From JBJTIF01 sp046094825 (GTDB lineage Bacteria; Actinomycetota; UBA4738; HRBIN12), in NCBI GenBank assembly GCA_046094825.1, contig JBJTIF010000015.1, positions 1 to 12,545 on the forward strand: a DNA stretch of 12,545 bases, in the 5' to 3' direction. Position numbers and translations under genes: made by a program. The notes below the pieces were generated by a model. The model did no database searches and was not told the origin of the DNA. It was given only the letters and a program-made list of their open reading frames with translations. Shown here one piece after another: positions 6,262 to 12,545 of this stretch; within the stretch, counting starts at the first letter, position 1, and each line of letters begins with the position of its first letter.

Positions 6262-7179
6262 GTGAGCGAGGCGGTGGGGGCGCCGGCCGCGGGCGGCCGG
6301 CGCGGGGGTCTCGGGTTCCGCCGACGGCTCGCACCCTACGGGCTCCTCGCCCCGAGCGGGCTCGTGCTCGGCTTCCTCCTCGTCCTGCCGCTCGGCCTCC
6401 TGCTCTACACGTCGCTCGAGAGCGGCGGCGCCTTCTCCGGCGGCTACCGGTTCACGTGGGACTTCGCGAACTACACGGAGCAGCTCGCCCGCTACGAGCC
6501 CCAGCTCCTGCGCTCCGTCCTCTACGCGGTCCTCGTCACTGCCTCGGCGCTCGTCCTCGCGTACCCGATGACGTACTGGATCGCGTTCTACGGCGGCCGC
6601 TGGAAGGCCTCGATCCTCCTCGCGATCCTGCTCCCGTTCTTCGTCTCGTTCGTGATCCGGACGATCCAGTGGAAGTTCCTGCTCGGCGACAACGGCCTCC
6701 TCTTCGGGCCGTTGAAGGACCTCGGGCTCCTGCCGGACGGCTTCCGGGTCCTCGCGACGCCGTTCGCGGTCATCGCGGGCATGGTCTACAACTACCTCCC
6801 GTTCACCGCCCTCCCGCTCTACGTCGCGCTCGAACGCATCGACTGGCGGCTCGTCGAGGCCGCCCGCGACCTCTACGCGTCTCGGTGGGAGGCCTTCCGC
6901 CACGTCGTGTTCCCGCTGTCGATCCCCGGGGTGTTCGCGGCGATCCTCCTCACCTTCGTGCCGGCCACCGGCGACTACGTGAACGCCGCGGTGCTCGGTG
7001 GTCCCGGCACGACGATGATCGGCAACATCATCCAGCAGAAGTTCCTCGAGGAGCTCAACTACCCGGAGGCGGCGGCGCTCTCCGTCGTCCTCATGCTCGC
7101 GATGCTCGTCCTCGCGACCCTCTACGCGCGCGTCCTCGGCACCGAGGACGAGACGATCACCGCGGGGGCGACCGCGTGA
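6262..7179 (+). CDS. potB: Polyamine-type ABC transporter permease 1
   Basis: Inner-membrane permease of 305 residues, one half of the channel. Six hydrophobic segments are visible at about 28-50, 84-108, 115-133, 167-190, 219-236 and 269-289. The EAA coupling loop, with which the ATPase docks, lies at about 200-223 (EAARDLYASRWEAFRHVVFP ending in PLSIPG). Segments such as FVPATGDYVNAAVLGG are characteristic of PotB/PotH-type permeases. The GTG start, 13 bases after the potD stop, has only a weak purine stretch (CGGGGA) before it. A soluble tail rich in Gly and Arg precedes helix 1. The stop overlaps the next start (GTGA). Length and motif content are normal, with no sign of damage. Confidence 0.94.
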   Translation: MSEAVGAPAAGGRRGGLGFRRRLAPYGLLAPSGLVLGFLLVLPLGLLLYTSLESGGAFSGGYRFTWDFANYTEQLARYEPQLLRSVLYAVLVTASALVLAYPMTYWIAFYGGRWKASILLAILLPFFVSFVIRTIQWKFLLGDNGLLFGPLKDLGLLPDGFRVLATPFAVIAGMVYNYLPFTALPLYVALERIDWRLVEAARDLYASRWEAFRHVVFPLSIPGVFAAILLTFVPATGDYVNAAVLGGPGTTMIGNIIQQKFLEELNYPEAAALSVVLMLAMLVLATLYARVLGTEDETITAGATA

Positions 7180-8027
7180 GCGCGGTCCTCGAAGCGCGGG
7201 GGAGCGACCTCCCGCCCCGCAACGCGCCGACCGGGCGCTGGACGCGGTTCATCCTGCCGGCCTACACGGCGGCGATGATCCTCTACCTCTCGAGCCCCGT
7301 GCTCGTGATGATCCTCTACGGCTTCAACGACATCCCCGGCGAGCGGAACACGCCGCGCTTCTGGGGCTTCACCCTCGACGCCTGGCGCGATCCGCTCGGC
7401 GCTGCGGGGCTCCCCGACGCGGTGCGGACCTCGCTCATCGTGGCGCCGCTCGCGGCGCTCGTCGCGACCGCCATCGGCACGCTCCTCGGCCTCGCGCTCG
7501 GGCGGTACCGCTTCTCGGGGAAGGCGCCGGTGAACTTCCTCATCTTCCTCGCGATCTCCGTGCCGGAGATCGTCCTCGGGTCCTCGCTCCTCGCGATGTT
7601 CATCCAGCTCCGCGCGATCCCGATCGGGCTGCCGACGATCCTCCTGTCCCACGTCGGCTTCGCGATCCCGTTCGTCGCGGTCACCGTGCGCGCGCGGGTC
7701 GCGGGGCTCGATCGCTCGCTCGAGGACGCCGCGCAGGACCTCTTCGCGAGCCCGGTCGTCGCGTTCTTCCGGGTGACGCTCCCGCTCATCGCACCGGCGA
7801 TCCTCGCCGGGTTCCTCCTCGCGTTCGTGCTGTCGCTCGACGACTTCGTGATCACGAACTTCGTCTCGGGCGCGACCGAGACGTTCCCGATCTGGGTCTA
7901 CGGGGCGACCCGGATCGGCCTGCCCCCGCAGGTGAACGTCATCGGGACGCTCCTGTTCGGCGCGGGCGCGCTCACCGCGGTCGTGAACGTCCTCGTCCAG
8001 CGGCGCCGCGACCGCGCGGGTTCGTGA
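7176..8027 (+). CDS. potC: Polyamine-type ABC transporter permease 2
   Basis: Second channel subunit, 283 residues. Hydrophobic segments lie at about 27-50, 84-109, 118-145, 152-172, 203-223 and 253-274. The EAA loop is at about 183-207 (EDAAQDLFASPVVAFFRVTL and PLIAP), followed by LSLDDFVITNFVSG, a hallmark of PotC/PotI/YdcV permeases. The start GTG shares bases with the potB stop, and no separate ribosome-binding site is evident, so translation is probably coupled. The gene closes the pot operon. About 60 bases follow before the promoter of the next operon, and they contain no convincing hairpin plus T run, so some read-through into the atp genes is possible. Confidence 0.94.
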   Translation: MSAVLEARGSDLPPRNAPTGRWTRFILPAYTAAMILYLSSPVLVMILYGFNDIPGERNTPRFWGFTLDAWRDPLGAAGLPDAVRTSLIVAPLAALVATAIGTLLGLALGRYRFSGKAPVNFLIFLAISVPEIVLGSSLLAMFIQLRAIPIGLPTILLSHVGFAIPFVAVTVRARVAGLDRSLEDAAQDLFASPVVAFFRVTLPLIAPAILAGFLLAFVLSLDDFVITNFVSGATETFPIWVYGATRIGLPPQVNVIGTLLFGAGALTAVVNVLVQRRRDRAGS

Positions 8028-8087
8028 AGCCGTTCACAAGCGGCATCCGACGGGCCCTCTGACCTGCGGAAACGCGCTCCGTCCGTT

Positions 8088-8117
8088 TTGACGCGTTCTG
8101 CGCGCCGTGCCTATACT
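8088..8117 (+). promoter_or_regulatory. Sigma70-type promoter of the atp operon
   Basis: TTGACG (8088-8093) and TATACT (8112-8117) are separated by 18 bases. They stand out in a GC-rich gap with no coding sequence between potC and atpZ. Each hexamer differs from the consensus by one base (TTGACA, TATAAT). Transcription would begin near 8123-8125, 3-5 bases before the ATG at 8128, which gives a practically leaderless mRNA. This is the best promoter in the window. Confidence 0.72.
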
Positions 8118-8127
8118 CCGGCGTCCC

Positions 8128-8346
8128 ATGACGGTCTCCGGCGATGGCGGGTGGAGCGGCATGGGGACCGCGTGGGGGATCACCGGGACGCTCGTGTCGG
8201 GGATGCTCACGTGGGGAGGAGTCGGCTTCCTGATCGACCGCTGGCTCGACCTCCGGTGGTTGTTCCTGCCGGTGGGTCTGCTCGTGGGGATGGGAGCCTC
8301 CATCTACCTGGTGTACCGGAGACATGGCCGAGACGACGCGTCCTGA
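8128..8346 (+). CDS. atpZ: AtpZ/AtpI-type small membrane protein
   Basis: Small protein of 72 residues with two membrane helices (about 14-36 and 44-63). Between and in them is the pattern GGVGFLIDRWLD...PVGLLVGMGAS, matching the Gly-rich helix, Asp, Pro, Gly-rich helix arrangement of AtpZ (Pfam AtpR/ATPase_gene1-like). Members precede the F-ATPase genes and are thought to help assembly or Mg/Ca handling. The start is a choice. ATG 8128 would be leaderless from the promoter at 8088-8117. ATG 8161 has GGAG five bases upstream and would give 61 residues. The earlier GTG at 8107 is excluded because it precedes the -10 box. The 3' end overlaps atpI by 23 bases. Confidence 0.75.
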   Translation: MTVSGDGGWSGMGTAWGITGTLVSGMLTWGGVGFLIDRWLDLRWLFLPVGLLVGMGASIYLVYRRHGRDDAS

Positions 8347-8785
8347 ACTCGAACTCGTGCGGCGGGCTCTCCCGCCCGGTGCCCTCGCCGTCCCGGTGGC
8401 CGCGTCGATCGCGTGGGCGCTCGGCGGTGCCGACGCCGCCCTCTCCGCCGCGCTCGGGGTCGTCGTCGGCCTCGTGAACTTCGCGCTGAACGGCTTCTCG
8501 CTCGCCTGGGCGGCGGGCGTCTCCGTGACCGCGGTCCACGCGGTCGCGCTCGGCGGCGTCGTCGTGCGCCTCGGTGCGATCGTCGCGCTCCTGTTCGTCC
8601 TGTCGGGCACCGCGTGGTTCTCGCCGACGGCGTTCGGGCTCACCGTCGTGCCGGGGACGCTCCTGCTGCTCGGGTTCGAGGCGCGCCTCGTGGCGCGGGG
8701 CCTGGGCGGCACGCTCCAGGTGCCCGCCGACCCCGTGATGGTGCGTGCCGCTGAGGCGCTGCGCTCCGCGGAGGCCACCCGATGA
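8324..8785 (+). CDS. atpI: ATP synthase protein I-like membrane protein
   Basis: Membrane protein of 153 residues with four hydrophobic segments (about 18-35, 40-62, 72-95, 100-122) and a short charged C-terminal tail. Its size, four-helix layout, Arg in helix 3 (VVVRLGAIVALL) and location directly before subunit a fit the AtpI family, which aids c-ring assembly. Sequence motifs in this family are weak, so the call relies largely on position and topology. The ATG overlaps the end of atpZ, with GGAG nearby. The stop overlaps the atpB ATG (ATGA). The first helix contains several small residues, giving it a c-subunit-like look, but no conserved carboxylate is present in the second. Confidence 0.74.
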   Translation: MAETTRPELELVRRALPPGALAVPVAASIAWALGGADAALSAALGVVVGLVNFALNGFSLAWAAGVSVTAVHAVALGGVVVRLGAIVALLFVLSGTAWFSPTAFGLTVVPGTLLLLGFEARLVARGLGGTLQVPADPVMVRAAEALRSAEATR

Positions 8786-9600
8786 TCGCGGCCCTCGGCG
8801 CGGCGACGGGGGTCCTCGGCGCGATCCTCGGCTTCGAGGGTCCTCCCGCCCCGTTCAAGCCCCCCGGAACCGAGATCTTCGTGACGCCCTGCCTCATCGG
8901 GGAGGGCGACATGTGCTTCAACCGCGTGTCGTTCCTCATCGTCCTCGCGGGGCTCATCGTCATCACGCTGTTCCTCGTGGCGTTCCGCAAGCCGAAGCTC
9001 GTCCCGCGCGGCGTGCAGAACGTCCTCGAGATGGTCGTGGATTTCGTCCGCAACGAGATCGTGCTCCAGGTCATGGGCCCCTCGGGCCTGCCGTGGGTTC
9101 CGCTGTTCACGGCGCTCTTCTCGTTCATCCTCGTGAACAACCTCTTCGGGATCCTGCCCGGGGTGAACTTCCCGACGACGTCCCGGATGGCGATCCCGGC
9201 CTTCCTCGCGATCCTCGTCTACGTCATCTTCAACGTGATGGGGGTGCGCGCGCACGGCCTGCGCTACTTCAAGGACGCGGTCGTCCTCCCCGGGGTGCCG
9301 AAGGCGCTCCACATCCTGCTCGTGCCCATCGAGTTCGTCTCGACGTTCCTCGTCCGACCGCTCACGCTCTCGGTCCGGTTGGCCGCGAACATGATCGCCG
9401 GCCACCTCATCCTCACGCTCTTCTTCACCGGAACGGCGTACTTCGCGCTCCAGCCGAGCACGATCCCGGTCGCGATCCCCACGTTCGCGCTCTCGCTCGG
9501 TCTCGTCGGCTTCGAGCTCCTCGTCGCGGTGCTCCAGGCGTACATCTTCACGATCCTCGCCGCCGTCTACATCGGTGGCGCGATCCATCAGGAACACTAG
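8782..9600 (+). CDS. atpB: F-type ATP synthase subunit a
   Basis: Membrane stator subunit (272 residues) that forms the two proton half-channels against the c-ring. The essential arginine is R199 in LTLSVRLAANMIAGHL. The partner residues occupy the expected positions: H208, nine residues later, where E. coli has Glu219, and E245, seven before Q252 of LQAYIFT, where E. coli has His245. So the His/Glu pair is swapped, as in many non-enterobacterial and mitochondrial a subunits. Transmembrane segments are at about 50-68, 104-125, 138-152, 175-195, 203-222 and 234-266. The N-terminal about 48 residues, expected outside the membrane, contain two cysteines (C37, C45). The ATG overlaps the atpI stop, and GGAGG stands eight bases before it. 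TAG ends the gene, 30 bases before atpE. Confidence 0.97.
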   Translation: MIAALGAATGVLGAILGFEGPPAPFKPPGTEIFVTPCLIGEGDMCFNRVSFLIVLAGLIVITLFLVAFRKPKLVPRGVQNVLEMVVDFVRNEIVLQVMGPSGLPWVPLFTALFSFILVNNLFGILPGVNFPTTSRMAIPAFLAILVYVIFNVMGVRAHGLRYFKDAVVLPGVPKALHILLVPIEFVSTFLVRPLTLSVRLAANMIAGHLILTLFFTGTAYFALQPSTIPVAIPTFALSLGLVGFELLVAVLQAYIFTILAAVYIGGAIHQEH

Positions 9601-9630
9601 GTCCAGGACCACCAAGGAAGGGGTAGAGAG

Positions 9631-9879
9631 ATGCCACAGTTGATCGGACTCCTCGCCGAGATCGAGGGCAGCGTCACCGCGATCGGCAAGGGCCTCGTGT
9701 TCGGTCTCGGCGCCATCGGCCCCGGGATCGGCATCGGGTTCCTCGTCGGGAAGTCGGTCGAGGCCATGGCCCGGCAGCCGGAAGCGGCAGGCATGGTGCG
9801 CACGACCATGTTCCTCGGGATCGCGTTCACCGAAGCGCTCGCGCTCTTCGGATTCGTCCTCGCGTTCATCATCTCGTAG
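9631..9879 (+). CDS. atpE: F-type ATP synthase subunit c
   Basis: Proteolipid of 82 residues that forms the rotating ring. Helix 1 contains the glycine ladder GLGAIGPGIGIGFLVG (25-40). The polar loop is ARQPEA (47-52), and the proton-carrying carboxylate is E68 in GIAFTEALALFG. Neither the helix-1 Gln nor the ES pair typical of sodium-binding rings is seen, so proton specificity is inferred. A strong purine-rich site, AAGGAAGGGG, lies upstream of the ATG. This is the best ribosome-binding site in the operon and fits the high copy number needed for c. Nine of ten leucine codons are CTC. Confidence 0.97.
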   Translation: MPQLIGLLAEIEGSVTAIGKGLVFGLGAIGPGIGIGFLVGKSVEAMARQPEAAGMVRTTMFLGIAFTEALALFGFVLAFIIS

Positions 9880-9890
9880 GGGAGTCGTCG

Positions 9891-10427
9891 ATGATCCAGT
9901 TCATCATCGCGGCGACCGAGGAAGCCGCCCCGAACCCGATCCTGCCGGAGCCCGTCGAGCTCATCGTCGGCGCGATCGTGTTCTTCGTCGTGTTCGGCGT
10001 GATCGCGAAGTTCGCGTTCCCGCCGCTCAACGCGATGCTCGCGGGGCGGACGGACAAGATCCAGGGCGAGCTCGAGCGCGCCGAGCAGGTTCGGCGCGAG
10101 GCCCAGTCGGAGCTCTCCGCGTACCAGAAGCAGCTCGCGGGTGCCCGCGAGGAGGCGAACCGCATCATCGAGGACGCGCGGAAGGCGGGGGAGCAGCTCC
10201 GCCGCGAGATCCAGGACCGCGCGAACCGCGAGGCGTCGGAGACGGTCGCTCGCGCGCAGGACGAGATCCGCGCCGAGCGCGACCGCGCCTTCCAGGAGCT
10301 CCGCGGCCAGGTGGGCGACCTCGCCGTGGAGATCGCCGGGCGGGTCGTCGGCGAGAGCCTCGACAAGGGCCGGCACGCGAAGCTCATCGACGCGTTCATC
10401 GACGAGGTCGGGAAGGCGAAGCGGTGA
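9891..10427 (+). CDS. atpF: F-type ATP synthase subunit b
   Basis: Peripheral-stalk protein of 178 residues. One membrane helix at about 24-42 (IVGAIVFFVVFGVIAKF) is followed by PPLNAMLAGR and a long charged, alanine-rich coiled coil (about 50-150), which holds F1 against rotation. The C-terminal part (DLAVEIAGRVVGESLD) is the usual delta-binding segment. GGGGAG lies about eight bases before the ATG, which comes 11 bases after the atpE stop. The stop overlaps the atpH GTG (GTGA). Only one b gene is seen, so b is inferred to be a homodimer. It is not the b-delta fusion of mycobacteria. Confidence 0.95.
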   Translation: MIQFIIAATEEAAPNPILPEPVELIVGAIVFFVVFGVIAKFAFPPLNAMLAGRTDKIQGELERAEQVRREAQSELSAYQKQLAGAREEANRIIEDARKAGEQLRREIQDRANREASETVARAQDEIRAERDRAFQELRGQVGDLAVEIAGRVVGESLDKGRHAKLIDAFIDEVGKAKR

Positions 10428-10966
10428 CGAAGCGCGAGGAACTGATCCAGGGGTACGCCGAGGCGCTCTTCTCCGCCGCTCGGGCGGAGGGCGACACGGC
10501 GCGTCTCGAGGAGCAGTTCTTCGCGCTCGCGAAGGCGCTCGCGACGGAGACGAAGGTCCGGGACGCCCTGGGCGACTCCGGGCTGCCGGTCGCGAACAAG
10601 CGCCGGCTCCTCGATGACCTCCTCGGGGCCCGCGCGGCGGCGAAGGCCGGCCCGCTCCTCGGGTTCGTCCTCGAGCAGGGCCGCGCGCGCGAGCTGCCGG
10701 CGATCCTCGAGCGGTTCGTCGAGGTCGCCGCGGCGAGCCGCGACGAGGTCCTCGCGGAGGTGCGCAGCGCCGTGCCGCTCGACGCGAAGCAGCAGTCGCG
10801 GCTCGCCGCGGCGCTCGGCAAGGCGACCGGCCGCGCCGTCGAGGTCCGGGTGGTCGTCGACCCCACGGTGCTCGGCGGCGTCGTCGCGAAGGTGGGCGAT
10901 CAGGTGTTCGACAGCAGCGTGCGGGCGCGCCTCCAGGAGGTCCGCGACCGGGTATCGGGTCGGTAG
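10424..10966 (+). CDS. atpH: F-type ATP synthase subunit delta
   Basis: Soluble peripheral-stalk subunit (180 residues, OSCP homologue) that joins b to the top of the alpha-beta hexamer. The N-terminal helical domain begins with the expected GYAEALFSAA (10-19). The C-terminal signature is the DPTVLGGVVAKVGDQVFDSS segment (from 146), followed by VRARLQEVRDRV, matching the family pattern of a G-G segment, G(D) and D-S-(V/I)-(R/K). GTG is taken as the start because it overlaps the atpF stop and agrees with family length; GGGAAGG lies upstream. It is of normal length, separate from b, with no fusion or frameshift. Confidence 0.94.
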   Translation: MTKREELIQGYAEALFSAARAEGDTARLEEQFFALAKALATETKVRDALGDSGLPVANKRRLLDDLLGARAAAKAGPLLGFVLEQGRARELPAILERFVEVAAASRDEVLAEVRSAVPLDAKQQSRLAAALGKATGRAVEVRVVVDPTVLGGVVAKVGDQVFDSSVRARLQEVRDRVSGR

Positions 10967-10985
10967 AGGAAGGGCGGAGGACGAC

Positions 10986-12461
10986 GTGGCCGTGACCGAA
11001 GGGTTCGATCCGAAGGCGATCGCCGAGGCGATCCGCAAGAACGTCACCACGTACAAGCCGAAGGTCGAGCGCGGGGAGGTCGGGCGGGTCATCGAGACCG
11101 GCGACGGCATCGCCCGCGTCGCCGGCCTTCCCCGTGCGATGGCGAACGAACTGCTCGAGTTCTCGGGCGGCATCCTCGGCGTGGCCTTCAACCTCGACGA
11201 GGATGAGATCGGGTGCATCGTGCTCGGGGACGCCTCCCGTATCGAGGAGGGCGACCTCGTGAAGCAGACGGGCCGGATCCTCTCGATCCCGGTCGGCGAC
11301 GCGTTCCTCGGTCGGGTTGTCGACGCCCTCGGGCGTCCGCTCGACGGTCGCGGCGCGATCGCCTCCGAGGGCAGCCGCAACCTCGAGGTCCAGGCGCCGA
11401 ACGTCGTGTCGCGCCAGCCGGTGAAGGAGCCCCTCTACACGGGCATCACCGCGATCGACGCGATGACGGCCATCGGGCGCGGGCAGCGCCAGCTCATCAT
11501 CGGCGACCGGCAGACGGGCAAGACCGCCGTCGCGATCGACGCGATCATCGCCCAGAAGCAGTACTGGGGCACCCCGCAGGCCGTGAAGTGCATCTACGTC
11601 GCCGTCGGCCAGAAGGCGTCGACGGTCGCCGAGGTCGTCGAGACGCTCCGGGAGAACGGAGCCCTCGACTACACGGTCGTCGTGAACGCGCCCGCCTCCG
11701 ATCCCGCGCCGTTCCAGTACATCGCGCCCTACGCGGGCGCCGCGCTCGGCTCGCACTGGATGTACGACGGGGACGCTGTCCTCATCGTGTACGACGACCT
11801 CTCGAAGCAGGCCGTCGCCTACCGCGAGATCTCGCTCCTGCTGCGCCGCCCGCCGGGTCGCGAGGCGTACCCGGGCGACGTCTTCTACCTCCACTCGCGC
11901 CTCCTCGAGCGCGCGGCGAAGCTCTCCGCGGAGCTCGGGGGCGGCTCGATGACGGCGCTCCCGATCATCGAGACGAAGGGTGGCGACATCTCGGCGTACA
12001 TCCCGACGAACGTCATCTCGATCACCGACGGCCAGATCTTCCTCGAGTCGGAGCTGTTCTTCTCCGGCGTCCGTCCCGCGATCAACGTCGGTGTCTCCGT
12101 CTCCCGCGTCGGCGGGTCGGCGCAGATCAAGGCGATGAAGAAGGTCGCGGGGCGCCTGCGCCTCGACCTCGCGCAGTTCCGCGCGCTCGAGGCGTTCGCG
12201 CAGTTCGGCTCCGAGCTCGACAAGGCCTCGCAGCAGCAGCTCGCGCGCGGGGCCCGCGTCGTCGAGATCCTGAAGCAGCCCCAGTACGACCCGCAGCCGG
12301 TCGAGCGCCAGGTCGTCTCGATCTACGCGGTCACCGGCGGCTACCTCGACCGCTTCCCGGTCGAGGACGCGAAGCGCTTCGTCGCCGACCTCCTCGCCTT
12401 CATCGACGGCCGGAACCCCGACCTTCTGAAGGGGATCCGCGAGACCGGCGACCTCCTCGGG
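10986..12461 (+). CDS. atpA: F-type ATP synthase subunit alpha (3' end lost at an inverted join)
   Basis: Non-catalytic nucleotide-binding subunit of F1. Visible are the beta-barrel domain (about 25-95), the P-loop GDRQTGKTA (Lys179, codon 11520-11522), and the conserved VSVSRVGGSAQIKAMKK with the arginine finger R374, equivalent to E. coli R376. The helical C-terminal domain continues to NPDLLKGIRETGDLLG. GTG 10986 has GGAGG five bases upstream; an in-frame GTG at 10992 is an alternative. Similarity stops near codon 492 at position 12461, where about 15-30 residues would normally remain. The frame stays open to 12545, but the continuation does not resemble alpha: it is the complement of gamma-subunit sequence. 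The gene is therefore effectively truncated in this window although all catalytic and interface residues are present. Confidence 0.96.
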
Positions 12462-12545
12462 CGCGATCGGGAGGAACCGCTTCACCGTCGCGCGGAGCGT
12501 GAACGCCGAGCGGAAGTCCGTGTAGGCGCAGTGGAGCTCGTCGAT
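12462..12545 (-). pseudogene. atpG: F-type ATP synthase subunit gamma, internal fragment in inverted orientation
   Basis: Read on the minus strand from 12545, the sequence encodes IDELHCAYTDFRSAF, then TLRATVKRFLPIAP. This matches the mid-region of the gamma subunit, whose usual form is (V/I)-D-E-(L/V)-(H/Y)-hydrophobic-(V)-Y-T-x-F-x-S followed by ...R(R/F)LP(I/L). atpG normally follows atpA on the same strand, and here about 28 internal residues appear antisense right after the broken atpA. Bases 12459-12470 can be read as either gene, so they may be the microhomology of the join. The fragment runs off the window, and no start or stop of the gene is present. Confidence 0.8.

Noticed and set aside
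8028..8045. Possible terminator after potC (GCCG/CGGC inverted repeat)
   Set aside because: The stem is only four base pairs with an eight-base loop and no T run follows.
8107..8109. GTG as the start of atpZ
   Set aside because: It lies upstream of the -10 box TATACT (8112-8117) and would be outside the transcript from that promoter.
9597..12485. Open frame of 962 codons on the minus strand
   Set aside because: It is antisense to atpE, atpF, atpH and atpA, all with canonical motifs. Its composition is Arg/Asp/Glu/Val-rich, typical of the complement of GC-rich genes. Its first residues (KRFLPIAP) only look real because they fall in the inverted atpG fragment.
1..12545. Defence system, mobile element, CRISPR or novel multi-gene system
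   Set aside because: Every + strand gene in the central region belongs to a known housekeeping or transport family; no transposase, integrase, direct-repeat array or unexplained gene was seen.

Overview
The window is a very GC-rich piece of bacterial chromosome. Every convincing gene in its central 12 kb (about 457-12461) lies on the + strand. The order glyA, then a WecA/Rfe-type sugar-phosphate transferase, then atpZ-atpI-B-E-F-H-A is the arrangement I associate with Actinomycetota. Frequent GTG starts, TGATG, ATGA and GTGA stop/start overlaps, and two start codons sitting only 9-10 bases after a -10-like box (possible leaderless mRNAs) fit that phylum. I cannot name a genus. A deep-branching, uncultivated actinobacterium is a guess based on the strong preference for the leucine codon CTC over CTG.

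Layout. Positions 1-77 are G/C homopolymers and hairpins with no gene. Positions 78-434 carry, on the minus strand, the end of rpiB followed by the first 19 codons of glyA. From 457 the rest of glyA runs on the + strand, so one gene is split across a strand flip. Then come glyA body (457-1632), wecA-like transferase (1673-2773), an agmatinase-family ureohydrolase (2773-3801) and a complete PotA-D-B-C polyamine-type ABC importer (3844-8027). A good promoter at 8088-8117 opens the F-type ATP synthase operon: atpZ, atpI, atpB (a), atpE (c), atpF (b), atpH (delta) and atpA (alpha). At about 12461 atpA stops resembling itself, and the last about 85 bases read as the gamma subunit (atpG) on the minus strand: a second strand flip.

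How the genes work together. GlyA supplies glycine and one-carbon units. The WecA-like enzyme loads a sugar phosphate on the polyprenyl carrier for a wall polymer. The ureohydrolase (probably agmatine to putrescine plus urea) and the Pot importer form a small polyamine/guanidino-compound module placed between the wall gene and the ATP synthase operon. The atp genes encode the proton-translocating membrane sector with its assembly helpers, and the start of the catalytic sector.

I found no mobile element, CRISPR array, RNA gene or clearly novel system. The most notable signals are the inverted joins at both ends, most likely amplification or assembly chimeras at contig ends, the polyamine module inside a conserved housekeeping block, and the near-leaderless promoter of the atp operon.
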